Notes under the pieces: model-generated
What the model saw: the letters and a program-made list of their open reading frames with translations, nothing else
Told to the model about the DNA's origin: nothing
The model's database searches: none
NCBI RefSeq assembly: GCF_009720675.1
Contig: NZ_WNJO01000001.1
Coordinates: forward strand, 124,001-188,000
Direction of reading: 5' to 3'
DNA: 64,000 nucleotides
Source: Secundilactobacillus folii
Lineage (GTDB): Bacteria > Bacillota > Bacilli > Lactobacillales > Lactobacillaceae
Program-made: the position numbers and the translations under genes
In this document: positions 26,903-37,327 of the stretch, in pieces
Numbering within the stretch: position 1 is the stretch's first letter
Layout: every line of letters begins with the position of its first letter

Positions 26903-28885
26903 TTACTTAGTCGTTGTTGGTTCATGAGCTGAGTTAGCAAGCTCATTGTCTAAAATACTGCCCTCTTCTTCCATGGTGAAGGCAACGTTGTCTTCGATCC
27001 ACTTCCGGCGTGGTTCAACCTTATCACCCATCAGCGTTGTTACCCGACGCTCTGCTAAAGCAGCATCATCAATTCGAACGCGGACTAGAGTTCGGCCTTC
27101 CGGGTTCATCGTGGTGGCCCACAACTGTTCAGCGTCCATTTCACCAAGACCCTTGAAACGTTGGAGCTTGTAACTTTTTAGACCCTTAGTTTTCTTTGCC
27201 AGTTCTTCATCGGTCCAAGCGTATTCATCGACTTGTTTCTTGCCACTGCCCTTTTGAATCATGTATAGCGGCGGTAAAGCAATGTAGACTCGTCCAGCGT
27301 TGATCATTGGGCGCATATACTTATAAAAAAAGGTTAACAGCAACGTTTGGATATGAGCACCATCATCATCAGCATCGGTCATGATAATGATCTTGTCGTA
27401 ATTAGCGTCATCAATATTGAATTCAGAACCCACACCTGCGCCGATCGTATAGATCATGGTGTTTAACTCTTCGTTTTTCATGACGTCTTCGAGCTTTGCT
27501 TTTTCCGTGTTCAAGACCTTCCCACGTAATGGCAAGATAGCTTGAAACTTTCGGTTTCGCCCCTGCTTAGCAGAACCACCGGCTGAATCACCTTCGACCA
27601 GGAATAGTTCATTCTTATCGGCATTCTTGGATTGTGCTGGAGTCAGCTTTCCAGATAGCAGGCGTTCCTTACGCTTATGCTTTTTACCGGAACGACTTTC
27701 ATCCCGCGCTTTTCGGGCCGCTTCACGTGCGGAACGGGCACGCAACGACTTATGAACTAACATCTGCGCAAATTCGCCGTTTTCCATGAGGTAGTAACCC
27801 AACTGTTCACTGACCACGTTGTCCACAATGGCACGCGCTTCGGGAGTCCCTAATTTTTCTTTAGTTTGGCCTTCAAATTGCAAGATCGATTCCGGAATTC
27901 GAAGTGAGATAACAGCCGATAAACCTTCACGTACATCGGAACCTTCCAGATTTTTATCCTTATCCTTTAACAGACCAACTTTGCGGGCATACTCGTTGAA
28001 CGCTTTCGTCCAGGCACTTCGCATCCCCGCCTCATGAGAACCGCCATCAGGTGTCCGGACATTATTGACAAATGACAGCAGCGTTTCGGAATACCCGTCA
28101 TTGTATTGCGCAGCGACCTCGACTTCAACGCCCTGCTTACTGCCGTCAAAGTACATGATGTCGCCCAGCGTTTCTTTATCCTCGTTCAGATAGGCCACAA
28201 ATTCTTTGATCCCATCTTCATAATGGAACACTTCTTCTTGTTCTTGGTTGGCCCGTTTGTCAGTCAGTGTGATTTTGACGCCTTTAAGTAAAAAGGCTGA
28301 CTCACGTAACCGTTCAGCCAAGGTGTTGAAGTTGAAGACGGTCGTCGTAAAGATCGTTCTATCAGGCTTAAAATGCAGTTTGGTTCCCGTATGTTTCCTA
28401 GTGTTGCCCTTTTTGATCAAGGTGGTGATCGGGTGCCCACCATCTTTAAATTTTTGCTCATATAACTTACCGTCACGGACGATATCGACTGTGAGTTCGG
28501 AGGACAGCGCGTTAACAACACTCGCCCCTACTCCGTGCAAACCACCAGAGGTTTTATAGCCGCCCTGGCCAAATTTACCACCGGCATGCAACACGGTTAA
28601 GATCACTTCAGGGGTGGGCTTGCCGGAAGCGTGCATCCCCACTGGCATCCCCCGACCTTGATCGGTAACGGTAATACTGTTATCCGCTTCGATCACAACG
28701 TTGATCTCATCACCGTAACCGGCTAGTGCCTCGTCAACGGCATTATCAACAATTTCATAAACTAAATGATGTAAACCTCTCGCATCGGTAGAACCGATGT
28801 ACATTCCAGGTCGTTTTCGAACCGCTTCGAGCCCTTCTAAGACCTGGATGGATGAATCATCATAAGTTGGCTTTTTACTCGCCAC
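26903..28885 (-). CDS. parE: DNA topoisomerase IV subunit B
   Basis: GTG at 28885 (GGGAG 8 bases upstream; a TTG at 28888 is nearly as good) gives about 660 residues. The GHKL ATPase domain has EIVDNAVDEALAG and GLHGVGASVVNALS; the TOPRIM domain has EGDSAGGSAKQGR and DADDDGAHI. It supplies ATP hydrolysis for topoisomerase IV. plsY is divergent on the other side, an arrangement common in lactobacilli. Confidence 0.96.
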   Translation of the reverse strand: MASKKPTYDDSSIQVLEGLEAVRKRPGMYIGSTDARGLHHLVYEIVDNAVDEALAGYGDEINVVIEADNSITVTDQGRGMPVGMHASGKPTPEVILTVLHAGGKFGQGGYKTSGGLHGVGASVVNALSSELTVDIVRDGKLYEQKFKDGGHPITTLIKKGNTRKHTGTKLHFKPDRTIFTTTVFNFNTLAERLRESAFLLKGVKITLTDKRANQEQEEVFHYEDGIKEFVAYLNEDKETLGDIMYFDGSKQGVEVEVAAQYNDGYSETLLSFVNNVRTPDGGSHEAGMRSAWTKAFNEYARKVGLLKDKDKNLEGSDVREGLSAVISLRIPESILQFEGQTKEKLGTPEARAIVDNVVSEQLGYYLMENGEFAQMLVHKSLRARSAREAARKARDESRSGKKHKRKERLLSGKLTPAQSKNADKNELFLVEGDSAGGSAKQGRNRKFQAILPLRGKVLNTEKAKLEDVMKNEELNTMIYTIGAGVGSEFNIDDANYDKIIIMTDADDDGAHIQTLLLTFFYKYMRPMINAGRVYIALPPLYMIQKGSGKKQVDEYAWTDEELAKKTKGLKSYKLQRFKGLGEMDAEQLWATTMNPEGRTLVRVRIDDAALAERRVTTLMGDKVEPRRKWIEDNVAFTMEEEGSILDNELANSAHEPTTTK

Positions 28886-29022
28886 CAAAAAGACTCCCTT
28901 CAAACTTCGGATAGTATTGTGACCACGTTATCCCTAACATCTAAAAATAATTCTGATAACTCTTATGAAACATGCTAAAATATTAGCCGTGACACGTCAT
29001 CATGACAATGGAGGAATGGAAC

Positions 29023-29655
29023 TTGAAACTCGCACTTTTATTATTAATAGCCTACCTCTTAGGCGCAATTCCTAACGGTGTGTGGATCGGCAAACGCTTC
29101 TTTCACACGGACATCAGGGCTGAAGGTTCCGGCAACATTGGAACGACGAATACCTTTCGGGTACTCGGACCGGTCGCCGGCAGCGCTGTCTTGATCCTCG
29201 ACCTCGCTAAGGGAACGGTCGCAACACTTTTACCAATATGGTTTCATATTACCACAAACTTTTCTTCGCCCATGTTGCTACTTTTTGGCCTGATGGCGAT
29301 TCTTGGCCACACCGTTTCGATCTTCGACCACTTTAAAGGTGGTAAAGCGGTTGCGACCAGTGCTGGCATGCTGCTTGCGTACAACCCGATTCTGTTTGTG
29401 ATTGCGGCAGCATTATTTGTTAGCCTTATCTATTTAACCAGTATGGTAAGCCTGGCGTCAATGGTAAGTTTTACGATCATCACGATTTTATGCTTCGTGA
29501 TCCACGATGTTTACCTGTCAATTTTAGCGGTTGGCCTGACGATTTTTGTCTATTGGCGTCACCGTGCCAATATTAAACGAATCATCAATGGCACTGAAAA
29601 TATGGTTCCATTCGGGCTAGGCTATAAACACCGACAACGGCAACAGGAGAAATAA
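29023..29655 (+). CDS. plsY: Acyl-phosphate glycerol-3-phosphate acyltransferase PlsY
   Basis: TTG at 29023 is chosen because GGAGG ends 8 bases upstream; the ATG at 29002 lies before that site. The 210 residues have about five membrane helices and three family motifs: GSGNIGTTNTFR, GHTVSIFDHFKGGKAVATS, and the C-terminal WRHRANIKRI. It transfers the acyl group from acyl-phosphate to glycerol-3-phosphate, the first step of membrane phospholipid synthesis with PlsX. Confidence 0.96.
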   Translation: MKLALLLLIAYLLGAIPNGVWIGKRFFHTDIRAEGSGNIGTTNTFRVLGPVAGSAVLILDLAKGTVATLLPIWFHITTNFSSPMLLLFGLMAILGHTVSIFDHFKGGKAVATSAGMLLAYNPILFVIAAALFVSLIYLTSMVSLASMVSFTIITILCFVIHDVYLSILAVGLTIFVYWRHRANIKRIINGTENMVPFGLGYKHRQRQQEK

Positions 29656-29696
29656 ATTTTGTACTGTGCGCACTCACAAATCTAAGTCTATAAGTA

Positions 29697-29739
29697 AAAG
29701 CGGAGCTATGTCAAAGTTATTTTGGCATAGCTCCGCTTT
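29697..29739. terminator. Two-way hairpin between convergent plsY and the mutarotase-like gene
   Basis: A 19-bp stem with one G-U pair (arms 29697-29715, 29721-29739), beginning AAAGCGGAGC, with loop GTTAT. Confidence 0.75.
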
Positions 29740-29753
29740 GATCTCGTAAATCA

Positions 29754-30635
29754 TCAAAAAAATCTGATTTGATAACCAGCGTTAAACGCACTTTGCGGTG
29801 CGGCTAGCTGCAGACTCATTTTATTTAAAAATTCACCGTCAGCATTGACGTTATCAGCAATACCCCACCATGGTTCAAGACAGACGAACGGTGCCCGCTT
29901 TGGATATGGTGACCAGATCCCCACGTACGGGGCGTTCTGCAAGGTGAGTGCCACTCCATGATCGTTCAGTTGGGTACTCAGCAACAACGTCGTCTCAACG
30001 TGATCCAAGTCGAGGATCAGTGCGTCACGGTCAAATAAATCATGGTCAAGAACCATGGGCGTCGTTAAATTCAGCATCTTTTCGTGTTGAACATCATTAT
30101 AGGGTCCGTTCAGCGGAATTTGCGGGTAAGTTTTCTTTGGTGCGACGGTCACTGAATAGTTTTCAAACCCGCCTTCCTCAGGAATCAGAGGCACATTGAA
30201 AGCTGGATGACCACCAATCGAGAACGGCAAGGTTTCATCTGAACTAGGATTAGTCACAGTATAATGCACCGAAAGTGTATGCTCATCCAGTTCAAAGGTG
30301 ACGCGCAAATCAAAATCAAACGGATATTTAGCCTTTGTTTCAGCAGTCGCGTTAAGTTGAAAAACGGCGTGGTCATCTTCATGTTCAACCACCATAAAGT
30401 CCATATCACGGGCAAAACCATGCTGGGTCATGTGATACGTCTGACCATTAAGACGATATTGGTCGTCTTTTAAACGCCCAACGATTGGAAACAAGATTGG
30501 TGCGTGTCGGCCCCAAAATTTAGGGTCAGCTTGCCAGAGGTATTCAAGGTGGTCGTCAACGCTCATGACGCTACTTAATTCAGCACCATGTTCGTTGATT
30601 TGGACACGCAAAGCATCATTTTTTAATTCAATCAC
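29754..30635 (-). CDS. Aldose 1-epimerase family protein (LacX/YeaD-like)
   Basis: 293 residues. The galactose-mutarotase fold is visible in the conserved beginning VQINEHGAELSSV, the WGRHAPILFPIVGRLKD segment near 45 and SIGGHPAFNVP near 145, whose His is one of the catalytic pair. The C-terminal segment FVCLEPWWGIADN holds the acidic residue. Members interconvert sugar anomers. No sugar-utilisation genes are adjacent, so the substrate is open. Confidence 0.88.
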   Translation of the reverse strand: MIELKNDALRVQINEHGAELSSVMSVDDHLEYLWQADPKFWGRHAPILFPIVGRLKDDQYRLNGQTYHMTQHGFARDMDFMVVEHEDDHAVFQLNATAETKAKYPFDFDLRVTFELDEHTLSVHYTVTNPSSDETLPFSIGGHPAFNVPLIPEEGGFENYSVTVAPKKTYPQIPLNGPYNDVQHEKMLNLTTPMVLDHDLFDRDALILDLDHVETTLLLSTQLNDHGVALTLQNAPYVGIWSPYPKRAPFVCLEPWWGIADNVNADGEFLNKMSLQLAAPQSAFNAGYQIRFF

Positions 30636-30826
30636 TATTCAAGACCCCGTCTTTCTTGGATTTTAATAATTAGTATAGACCACTTGTTCCCCTTTTTCAA
30701 GCAAAAGTGCATCATGTCGGTCTTAATAGAAACTATTCAAGACGTACAAAAGCTTGCTTTGGAGATGATTCGTGACTACAATTAACTTGAAAACAATGCT
30801 AAATCAATCACAAGAGGCGATTAAAA

Positions 30827-31873
30827 ATGACATCTGCTGTTGCTAATTTACCGACCACCATGAAGGCCTGGGCAGTTACAGAACCCGGCCCCATCGACGG
30901 TCCAAAAAGCCCGTTGACGTTTACGACTAAACCAGTGCCAACGCCACAACGGGGAGAAGTCTTAGTCCGAGTCTTGACCTGTGGTGTCTGTCACACCGAT
31001 TTACACGTTGCTGAGGGCGATTTACCAGTCCATCAAGCTCACGTTACCCCTGGACACGAAATTGTCGGCGAGGTAGTCGCAATGGGTCCTGACGCTAACC
31101 GGTTTAAGTTGCATGACCGAATCGGTGTCCCGTGGTTGCGTTGGACTTGTGGTGTCTGCAAGTTTTGCCGTTCAGGTCGTGAAAATCTGTGCCCGTATTC
31201 CAAATATACGGGGTGGGATCACGATGGTGGCTACGCTGAGTTCACCACCGTTCCCGAAGGCTTTGCTTACAGGATTCCAGAACGCTTTGATTCGCAAACT
31301 GCCTCACCACTGCTCTGTGCAGGCATTATTGGCTACCGAGCATATCGGCGGGCTAACGTCCCTGCTGGCGGTCGCTTAGGCCTTTATGGGTTTGGTGGTT
31401 CAGCCCACATTACCGCCCAACTGGCAATCGATCAAGGCATCGAAGTCCACGTTTTGACCCGTGGTGCGGACGCCCGCAAGTTTGCTTTAAAATTAGGTGC
31501 TAAATCAGCTGCTGGGGCGTATGACATGCCACCAGTCAAGCTCGATTCCTCAATTATTTTTGCCCCCGTGGGTGATATCGTACCGACCGCGCTAGCAGCT
31601 CTAGCACCAGGTGGTACTCTGGCTTTGGCTGGGATTCACTTAACTGATATCCCGTCATTAAATTACCAGGATCACATTTTCCACGAAAAGAACCTGACCA
31701 GCGTTGAAAGCAACACCCGTCGTGACGGCGAAGAATTTCTAACCTTGGCTGACCGCTTAGACATTCACCCACAGACGATGCCATATGCATTTGACAAAGC
31801 GGATGAAGCTCTGCGCTACGTTAAGAAAGGTGACATCAGCGGCGCTTGCGTTCTGAAGATCGGTGAAGATTAA
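30827..31873 (+). CDS. adhA: Zinc-dependent alcohol dehydrogenase
   Basis: 348 residues of the medium-chain dehydrogenase family. Catalytic zinc ligands are Cys in CGVCHTDLH (near 57) and His-Glu in GHEIVGE. The structural zinc site is CGVCKFCRSGRENLCP with four Cys. The cofactor-binding turn is LYGFGGSAHI rather than the common GxGxxG, as in a subgroup annotated as alcohol dehydrogenase AdhA/AdhP-like. It interconverts alcohols and aldehydes with NAD(P)H. GAGG precedes the ATG. Substrate range is unknown. Confidence 0.9.
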   Translation: MTSAVANLPTTMKAWAVTEPGPIDGPKSPLTFTTKPVPTPQRGEVLVRVLTCGVCHTDLHVAEGDLPVHQAHVTPGHEIVGEVVAMGPDANRFKLHDRIGVPWLRWTCGVCKFCRSGRENLCPYSKYTGWDHDGGYAEFTTVPEGFAYRIPERFDSQTASPLLCAGIIGYRAYRRANVPAGGRLGLYGFGGSAHITAQLAIDQGIEVHVLTRGADARKFALKLGAKSAAGAYDMPPVKLDSSIIFAPVGDIVPTALAALAPGGTLALAGIHLTDIPSLNYQDHIFHEKNLTSVESNTRRDGEEFLTLADRLDIHPQTMPYAFDKADEALRYVKKGDISGACVLKIGED

Positions 31874-31951
31874 TTTACTGACAAGCAAATAAACATTCGC
31901 ATGTCTAATATCATAGTTTAAAGTGCTTAATTAGATTTCCAGCACAACAAT

Positions 31952-32000
31952 AAAGCGATATCAAGCAATTTTCCTCTGAAAATTCCGCTGATATCGCTTT
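31952..32000. terminator. Two-way hairpin between convergent adhA and hslU
   Basis: AAAGCGATATCA pairs with TGATATCGCTTT; after a one-base bulge and small internal loop, TTTTC pairs with GAAAA. A TTTTTA tail follows on the plus strand. Confidence 0.75.
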
Positions 32001-32046
32001 TTAGTTGTGTGAATTTAGTCAATTAAGTGCCACTCTCGATTTAACA

Positions 32047-33459
32047 TTAGAGAATGTAGCGAGACAAATCTTTATTCTTAACGATGTTACCAATTTTATC
32101 ATTAACGTAGTTTTCAGTAATGGTAATATCACCCATCTGCATGTCAGGTCCCTCATACAACAGGTCTTCTAGTAATTTTTCCAAGACGGTGTGTAATCGA
32201 CGAGCACCAATATTTTGGTTTTCATGGTTCAACTGATATGCCAGTTCAGCAATTCGATTGATGGCTTCGATAGTAAAGGTGACCTTCACGTTATCAGTGC
32301 CAATCAAAGCAATATACTGCTTGATCAAAGCATTATTAGGCTCAGTTAAGATCTTCACGAAGTCTTCTTGGCTCAGTTCTTCGAGTTCAACACGAATTGG
32401 GAAGCGACCTTGCAGTTCGGCAATTAGGTCACTTGGTTTGCTTTCGGAAAATGCACCAGCAGCAATGAACAGAATGTGATCCGTATTAATTGCCCCATAC
32501 TTCGTTTGAACTTGAGTACCTTCAACAATCGGTAAAATATCGCGTTGAACACCTTCACGAGAAACCTCACCACTATTTTGCTGTGACTTTGAGGTAATTT
32601 TATCAATCTCATCTATGAAAATGATGCCAGTATCTTGCGCCCGTTTGATGGCATCGTGATTGATGTCACCTTCGTTAACTAAGGTTTCAGATTCTTCCTG
32701 GATCAGAACTTCCCGCGCTTCAGAAACCGGCATATTTCGTTTAACACGCCGTTTGGGCATCATTTGACCCAGCGTATCGCTCAAATCGATGCCCATCTGG
32801 TTCATCATCGGGTTATTGCCAGCCATTGCTTGTTGCGGATCATCCATCTCTATTTCAACTTCCTGATTTTCCAGCAAGCCATTAGCAAGCTGGTCAGACA
32901 CTGACATACGTTGGTTTTTGACCTCGTCAGTGACTTCTTCTGTTGGCTGATCAGCTGCCGGTGCTTTACCCTGTTGTAACTGAGAAAACATGTTCATCAG
33001 GTTAGAGAAATCTGCTTGCTGATTTTGCTTGGGCTTTTTACCTGGTACCAGCAATTTCACTAACCGGTTATTAGCCCGTTTAGTAGCTTCCGCCCGAACG
33101 TTTTCGAACTGCGAGTCCTTCTCCATTTTCACCGAAACGTCGACTAAGTTACGAACCATTGATTCAACGTCGCCACCAACGTAGCCAACTTCAGTGAACT
33201 TGGTAGCTTCAACTTTCACGAACGGTGCTTTTACGATCTTGGCGAGACGGCGGGCAAGTTCAGTTTTACCAACCCCAGTCGGTCCAATCATCAGCATGTT
33301 TTTAGGTGTGATCTCATCTTGCATGTCCTGCGACAGCTGCATACGACGATAACGATTACGAAGTGCAATGGCAATCGACTTTTTCGCCTCGTCTTGGCCA
33401 ATGATGTACTGGTCAAGCAGTGACACAATTTCGCGTGGTGTTTTTGTAATTGGGTCCAA
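32047..33459 (-). CDS. hslU: ATP-dependent protease ATPase subunit HslU (ClpY)
   Basis: 470 residues. AAA+ Walker A is GPTGVGKTELARR near 57 and Walker B is IIFIDEIDKI near 275, with the variable intermediate (I) domain between (about 110-245, rich in Gln, Met and acidic residues). The C-terminus ends KDLSRYIL, the tail that docks in HslV. It unfolds substrates and feeds them to HslV. It lies 33 bases after hslV in the same operon. Confidence 0.96.
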   Translation of the reverse strand: MDPITKTPREIVSLLDQYIIGQDEAKKSIAIALRNRYRRMQLSQDMQDEITPKNMLMIGPTGVGKTELARRLAKIVKAPFVKVEATKFTEVGYVGGDVESMVRNLVDVSVKMEKDSQFENVRAEATKRANNRLVKLLVPGKKPKQNQQADFSNLMNMFSQLQQGKAPAADQPTEEVTDEVKNQRMSVSDQLANGLLENQEVEIEMDDPQQAMAGNNPMMNQMGIDLSDTLGQMMPKRRVKRNMPVSEAREVLIQEESETLVNEGDINHDAIKRAQDTGIIFIDEIDKITSKSQQNSGEVSREGVQRDILPIVEGTQVQTKYGAINTDHILFIAAGAFSESKPSDLIAELQGRFPIRVELEELSQEDFVKILTEPNNALIKQYIALIGTDNVKVTFTIEAINRIAELAYQLNHENQNIGARRLHTVLEKLLEDLLYEGPDMQMGDITITENYVNDKIGNIVKNKDLSRYIL

Positions 33460-33492
33460 ATTGAATCCCTACTTTCTATTCAGTCTATGCGT

Positions 33493-34035
33493 TTATAATT
33501 CTTCTGAAATAATGTTGTGGTTGGTGAAAATATCGATGTCCCCGGCAATTCCGATGGCAGTTTCGGCAATTTCACGAGCCGACATATCTGGTGCGTGGTG
33601 GTGTAAAGCAACCGCTGCCGCCTGGGCGAAGTTACCGCCTGATCCGATGGCTAAAATGTCATCGTCTGGTGCGATAACTTCGCCAGAACCTGAAACCAGT
33701 AACATATCCTTATCGTTCATGACGATCAACAGCGCTTCTAGCTTTTGCAGGTTCTGATCAGAACGCCAATCCTGTGCTAATTCAACGGCTGCCCGTTCAA
33801 GGTTGCCACTGAATTCGTTTAATCGGGATTCAAATTTTTCTTCAAGTTTAAAAGCGTCCGCAACACTGCCGGCAAAGCCAACGACCACTTGATCGTTGTA
33901 GATGCGGCGAACCTTGTGTGCGGTACCCTTCATAATCACTTTTTCACCCATCGTAACTTGACCGTCACCGGCCATGGCGTTGTGGCCGTTATGGCGTACC
34001 GCAACAATGGTTGTTGCTTCAAATTTAACTGGCAT
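33493..34035 (-). CDS. hslV: ATP-dependent protease peptidase subunit HslV (ClpQ)
   Basis: 180 residues of the proteasome-like peptidase family: [21 protein letters not shown] with conserved GSVADAF and the metal-site C-terminal region. In the Escherichia coli enzyme the nucleophile is the N-terminal Thr after Met removal. Here six further residues follow Met (MPVKFEATT) before the conserved Thr pair, and the residue after Met is Pro. Bacillus ClpQ has a similar extension starting with Ser. Activity here would need processing to the Thr, or a different start. It lies between xerC and hslU, as in many Firmicutes. Confidence 0.95.
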   Translation of the reverse strand: MPVKFEATTIVAVRHNGHNAMAGDGQVTMGEKVIMKGTAHKVRRIYNDQVVVGFAGSVADAFKLEEKFESRLNEFSGNLERAAVELAQDWRSDQNLQKLEALLIVMNDKDMLLVSGSGEVIAPDDDILAIGSGGNFAQAAAVALHHHAPDMSAREIAETAIGIAGDIDIFTNHNIISEEL

Positions 34036-34055
34036 CTGTTATACCCCTGCTTTCT

Positions 34056-34967
34056 TTAATCATGAGTGGCACGTGGAAAGTAACGTCGGTAATCGCGTTG
34101 CAGCTGGGACTTAGTTACATGAGTGTAAATCTGGGTCGTCGACAAACTGCTGTGACCCAGTAACTCTTGCACCGTCCTTAAATCAGCCCCGTGGTTAAGC
34201 AAATGCGTTGCAAATGTATGCCGCAACATGTGCGGATGAATGTCACCCGTTAAACTGCTTCTGGCAATCATTTGATTCAACACATACTCAACACCAGTTG
34301 ACGTGATTGGATCCCCGTAGTGGTTGATGAACACCACCTCATGCTGCTTGTGAAACCGCTCCATAAGTGCTTTTCGGGCTCCTGATAGGTACTTTTCAAG
34401 GGCGTCCTTTGCATAATGACCGAATGGCACGTAGCGTTCTTTATTACCCTTCCCATGAATCAGCATTAACTGACCGTCAAAATCAACATCGGCTAACGTT
34501 AACCCACAACACTCGCTCACCCGAATGCCTGTGCCGTATAGCACTTCCAAAATCGCACTGTCCCGCTCAGCAAGCTGAGAATTGGGATTTTGCGTTGCCG
34601 CCTTAAACAGCGCAGTCATTTCTTTCTCGTAGAAAAAACGGGGTAAAGGTGCTGGCCGCTTTTTAAGGGTGACGTAAGCAAACGGGTTCGTTTGCATCAG
34701 ATCTTCGCGAATCAAAAAATCGTAGAACGAACGTAAACTCGAAATTTTGCGGGCAATGGTCGTACGCGCTTTATGGTCATCGTAAAGTTGACTGAGGTAA
34801 ACTTGAACGTCCAACTTGGTAACTTGCTTGAGGTCGGCGTTACCACCAGTATTGCTTAAGAAGCTTTGAAACGCCTGCAGATCTTCGCGGTAGGCCTTCA
34901 CCGTATCCGCCGAATACTGCCGTTCACTTTCCAGGTAGGTGATAAACAATTGGACTGGTGTTGCCAT
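34056..34967 (-). CDS. xerC: Tyrosine recombinase XerC
   Basis: ATG 34967 follows GGAGG by 8 bases (an ATG at 34982 overlaps that site). 303 residues: N-terminal core-binding domain (about 5-90, TVKAYREDLQAF) and catalytic domain with Arg in GTGIRVSEC, Lys in HGKGNKERY, HMLRH, LGHSS and the Tyr in QIYTHV. All catalytic positions are present. With XerD it resolves chromosome dimers at dif. The operon order xerC-hslV-hslU is classical. Confidence 0.95.
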   Translation of the reverse strand: MATPVQLFITYLESERQYSADTVKAYREDLQAFQSFLSNTGGNADLKQVTKLDVQVYLSQLYDDHKARTTIARKISSLRSFYDFLIREDLMQTNPFAYVTLKKRPAPLPRFFYEKEMTALFKAATQNPNSQLAERDSAILEVLYGTGIRVSECCGLTLADVDFDGQLMLIHGKGNKERYVPFGHYAKDALEKYLSGARKALMERFHKQHEVVFINHYGDPITSTGVEYVLNQMIARSSLTGDIHPHMLRHTFATHLLNHGADLRTVQELLGHSSLSTTQIYTHVTKSQLQRDYRRYFPRATHD

Positions 34968-34995
34968 GTAAATCGCCTCCATGATGGTAATTTAA

Positions 34996-35037
34996 CAAAA
35001 AACCAACCCTGATGCAATACATTTGGTCAAGGTTGGT
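34996..35037 (-). terminator. topA terminator
   Basis: On the minus strand ACCAACCTTGA pairs with TCAGGGTTGGT around a 14-nt loop, followed by six T. Confidence 0.75.
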
Positions 35038-35058
35038 CAAACTTAATCTATTTGTAAC

Positions 35059-37158
35059 TTATTTTTGAATAGCTTCTTCATAATCACCGTTTGGACAAAC
35101 GACTTGAATGCCACCCTTGATCTTCTTCTCGACAAGGAAATGACCATCTTTTGGACAGTCGCGTCCTACTGGTTTGTCCCAACTAACGAAATCACAGTCC
35201 GGATATCGAGAACAACCGTAAAATAACCGGTTCTTCTTCGATTTACGTTCGATGACTTGACCTTCATGACACTTCGGACAGATCACACCAATTTCCTTGA
35301 CGATCGGTTTTGTATTGCGACAGTCAGGAAAACGGGAACAAGCGTAGAACTTCCCGTAACGGCCCATTTTTACCACCATTGGTGCACCACAGATATCGCA
35401 GTCAAATCCAGCTGGTTCATCCTTGATCTGAATCTTTTCGATCGTATCTTGAGCGTGGCTCACTTCATGAGAGAATGGTTTGTAGAAACTGTCCACCACT
35501 TTGACCCAGTTTTGATCGCCTTCTTCGATACCATCAAGTTCCTTTTCTAAACCAGCAGTAAAGCCGATGTCAACGATGTCTGGGAAATAGTCTTGAATGA
35601 TCGAGTTGACGATTTCTCCCAGTTCAGTGGGTTCAAAACGGCGGCCAACTAATTTGACGTAATACCGTCTTTGAATCGTATCCAGCGTTGGCGCGTAAGT
35701 TGATGGCCGACCGACACCGTTTTCTTCCAGCGCTTTGATCAAGTTAGCTTCTGAATAACGGGCAGGCGGCTGAGTAAAGTGTTGCGCCGGATCAGTCTTA
35801 GCGAGTTTCACCTGATCGCCCTCTTTTAAGTCAGGCAAAAGATTATCCTTTTCCTTGCCATCCTTATAGAGTTTTAAGAAACCTTCAAACTTAAGCTTTG
35901 AACCATTAGCTTTAAAAGTTACACCGTTTTGTTCGATAGTCACAGCCATGGTATCCATCACTGCGTTGGTCATTTGACTTGCCATGAACCGGTTCCAGAT
36001 CAACGAGTACAGTTTGTACTGATCATTGGTCAGATACTGCTTTAAATCGGCAGGAGTTCGGTAAACAGATGATGGCCGAATTGCTTCGTGAGCATCTTGG
36101 GCACCCTCAGGTAATTTACCTTTGATTGGCTTAGTGGCAGCGTATTCGGCGCCGTATTTTTCGTGAATAAATGACGACGCTTCGTGCTTGGCAATCACCG
36201 AGATTCGGGTTGAATCAGTCCGCATATAGGTAATTAGCCCCTGTGAGCCTTCCTTACCGATATTGATACCTTCGTAGAGCTGCTGAGCGGCCATCATGGT
36301 CTTGCGAGTTCGGAAATTTAGCCGTTTATTGGCTTCCTGTTGCATTGCCGAAGTGGTAAACGGTGGTTGTGGGGTCCGACGACGTTCCTTGCGAGTAACC
36401 TTAGTAACGTCAAATGGTTTGTCACGATCCAACTGGGCGAGTACTTTTTGAACCTCATCGTTGTCCGGCAACGGATGTTTCTTACCTTTTAAACCATAAA
36501 AACTAGCGTTGAACTTGGTGCGTTTGAGTTTAAATTCAGAATCGATCGTCCAATACTCTTCAGGCACAAAGGCCTTAATTTCGTTTTCACGGTCAATAAT
36601 CAGCTTGAGCGCGATCGATTGCACTCGGCCAGCACTAAGTCCCTTTTTAACTTTTTTCCAAAGCAGCGGTGAGATCGAATAACCCACTAACCGGTCGAGA
36701 ATTCGACGCGCCTGTTGAGCGTCAACTAGGTCCATATCAATACTGCGCGGGGACTTAAAGGCGTCCTTTACCGCATCCTTTGTGATTTCATTAAAAACGA
36801 CCCGGTTTTTAGCCTTCGGATCTAAGTTAAGTAAGTGAGACAGGTGCCAGGCAATCGATTCGCCTTCACGGTCCGGGTCAGCTGCCAGGTAGACTTGCTT
36901 GGCTTTTTTGGCCTCGGAGCGTAACTCTTTAATCACGTCACCCTTACCACGGATGGAGATGTAGTGTGGATCGTAATCATTGTCTACATCGACACCCATT
37001 TTACTTTTTGGCAGGTCACGCACATGACCTAAACTAGCCATGACCTTATACGTCCGCCCCAAATATTTTTCAATGGTTTTTGCTTTTGCTGGTGATTCCA
37101 CGATCACCAATTTTTTTTGAGGCTTTCGCTTTTTACTTTTTTTCGTTGATGTTGCCAT
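35059..37158 (-). CDS. topA: DNA topoisomerase I
   Basis: 699 residues. The TOPRIM domain starts [17 protein letters not shown] and contains [14 protein letters not shown]. The active-site Tyr is in [12 protein letters not shown] near 315. Three C-terminal zinc-ribbon-like segments follow from about 580: CDICG...CSRFPDC, CPKCH...CSRYPDC, and a degenerate third with two Cys. It relaxes negative supercoils. It follows dprA on the same strand, 169 bases downstream. Confidence 0.97.
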   Translation of the reverse strand: MATSTKKSKKRKPQKKLVIVESPAKAKTIEKYLGRTYKVMASLGHVRDLPKSKMGVDVDNDYDPHYISIRGKGDVIKELRSEAKKAKQVYLAADPDREGESIAWHLSHLLNLDPKAKNRVVFNEITKDAVKDAFKSPRSIDMDLVDAQQARRILDRLVGYSISPLLWKKVKKGLSAGRVQSIALKLIIDRENEIKAFVPEEYWTIDSEFKLKRTKFNASFYGLKGKKHPLPDNDEVQKVLAQLDRDKPFDVTKVTRKERRRTPQPPFTTSAMQQEANKRLNFRTRKTMMAAQQLYEGINIGKEGSQGLITYMRTDSTRISVIAKHEASSFIHEKYGAEYAATKPIKGKLPEGAQDAHEAIRPSSVYRTPADLKQYLTNDQYKLYSLIWNRFMASQMTNAVMDTMAVTIEQNGVTFKANGSKLKFEGFLKLYKDGKEKDNLLPDLKEGDQVKLAKTDPAQHFTQPPARYSEANLIKALEENGVGRPSTYAPTLDTIQRRYYVKLVGRRFEPTELGEIVNSIIQDYFPDIVDIGFTAGLEKELDGIEEGDQNWVKVVDSFYKPFSHEVSHAQDTIEKIQIKDEPAGFDCDICGAPMVVKMGRYGKFYACSRFPDCRNTKPIVKEIGVICPKCHEGQVIERKSKKNRLFYGCSRYPDCDFVSWDKPVGRDCPKDGHFLVEKKIKGGIQVVCPNGDYEEAIQK

Positions 37159-37327
37159 CCAATTACCCCTTTTAACGAGTTCTCAATATTTAGTGATTTG
37201 TTAATACTAAATCTTTCACATCATATTTCATTAAATTTGGATTGTCAACTAAGAAAGATTTGAGAATCTTCTATTATATACCGAATATTGATGTCGGTTA
37301 GGGGTCATACAAATCAACGAATCTGGC

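Noticed and set aside
28248-28559. 103-codon open frame opposite parE
   Set aside because: Antisense shadow within the conserved ATPase domain.
24417-28885. Quinolone-resistance change in topoisomerase IV
   Set aside because: ParC Ser81 and Glu85 are the susceptible residues.
33368-33757. 129-codon open frame opposite hslV/hslU
   Set aside because: Overlaps two certain genes on the other strand; composition reflects their codon bias.
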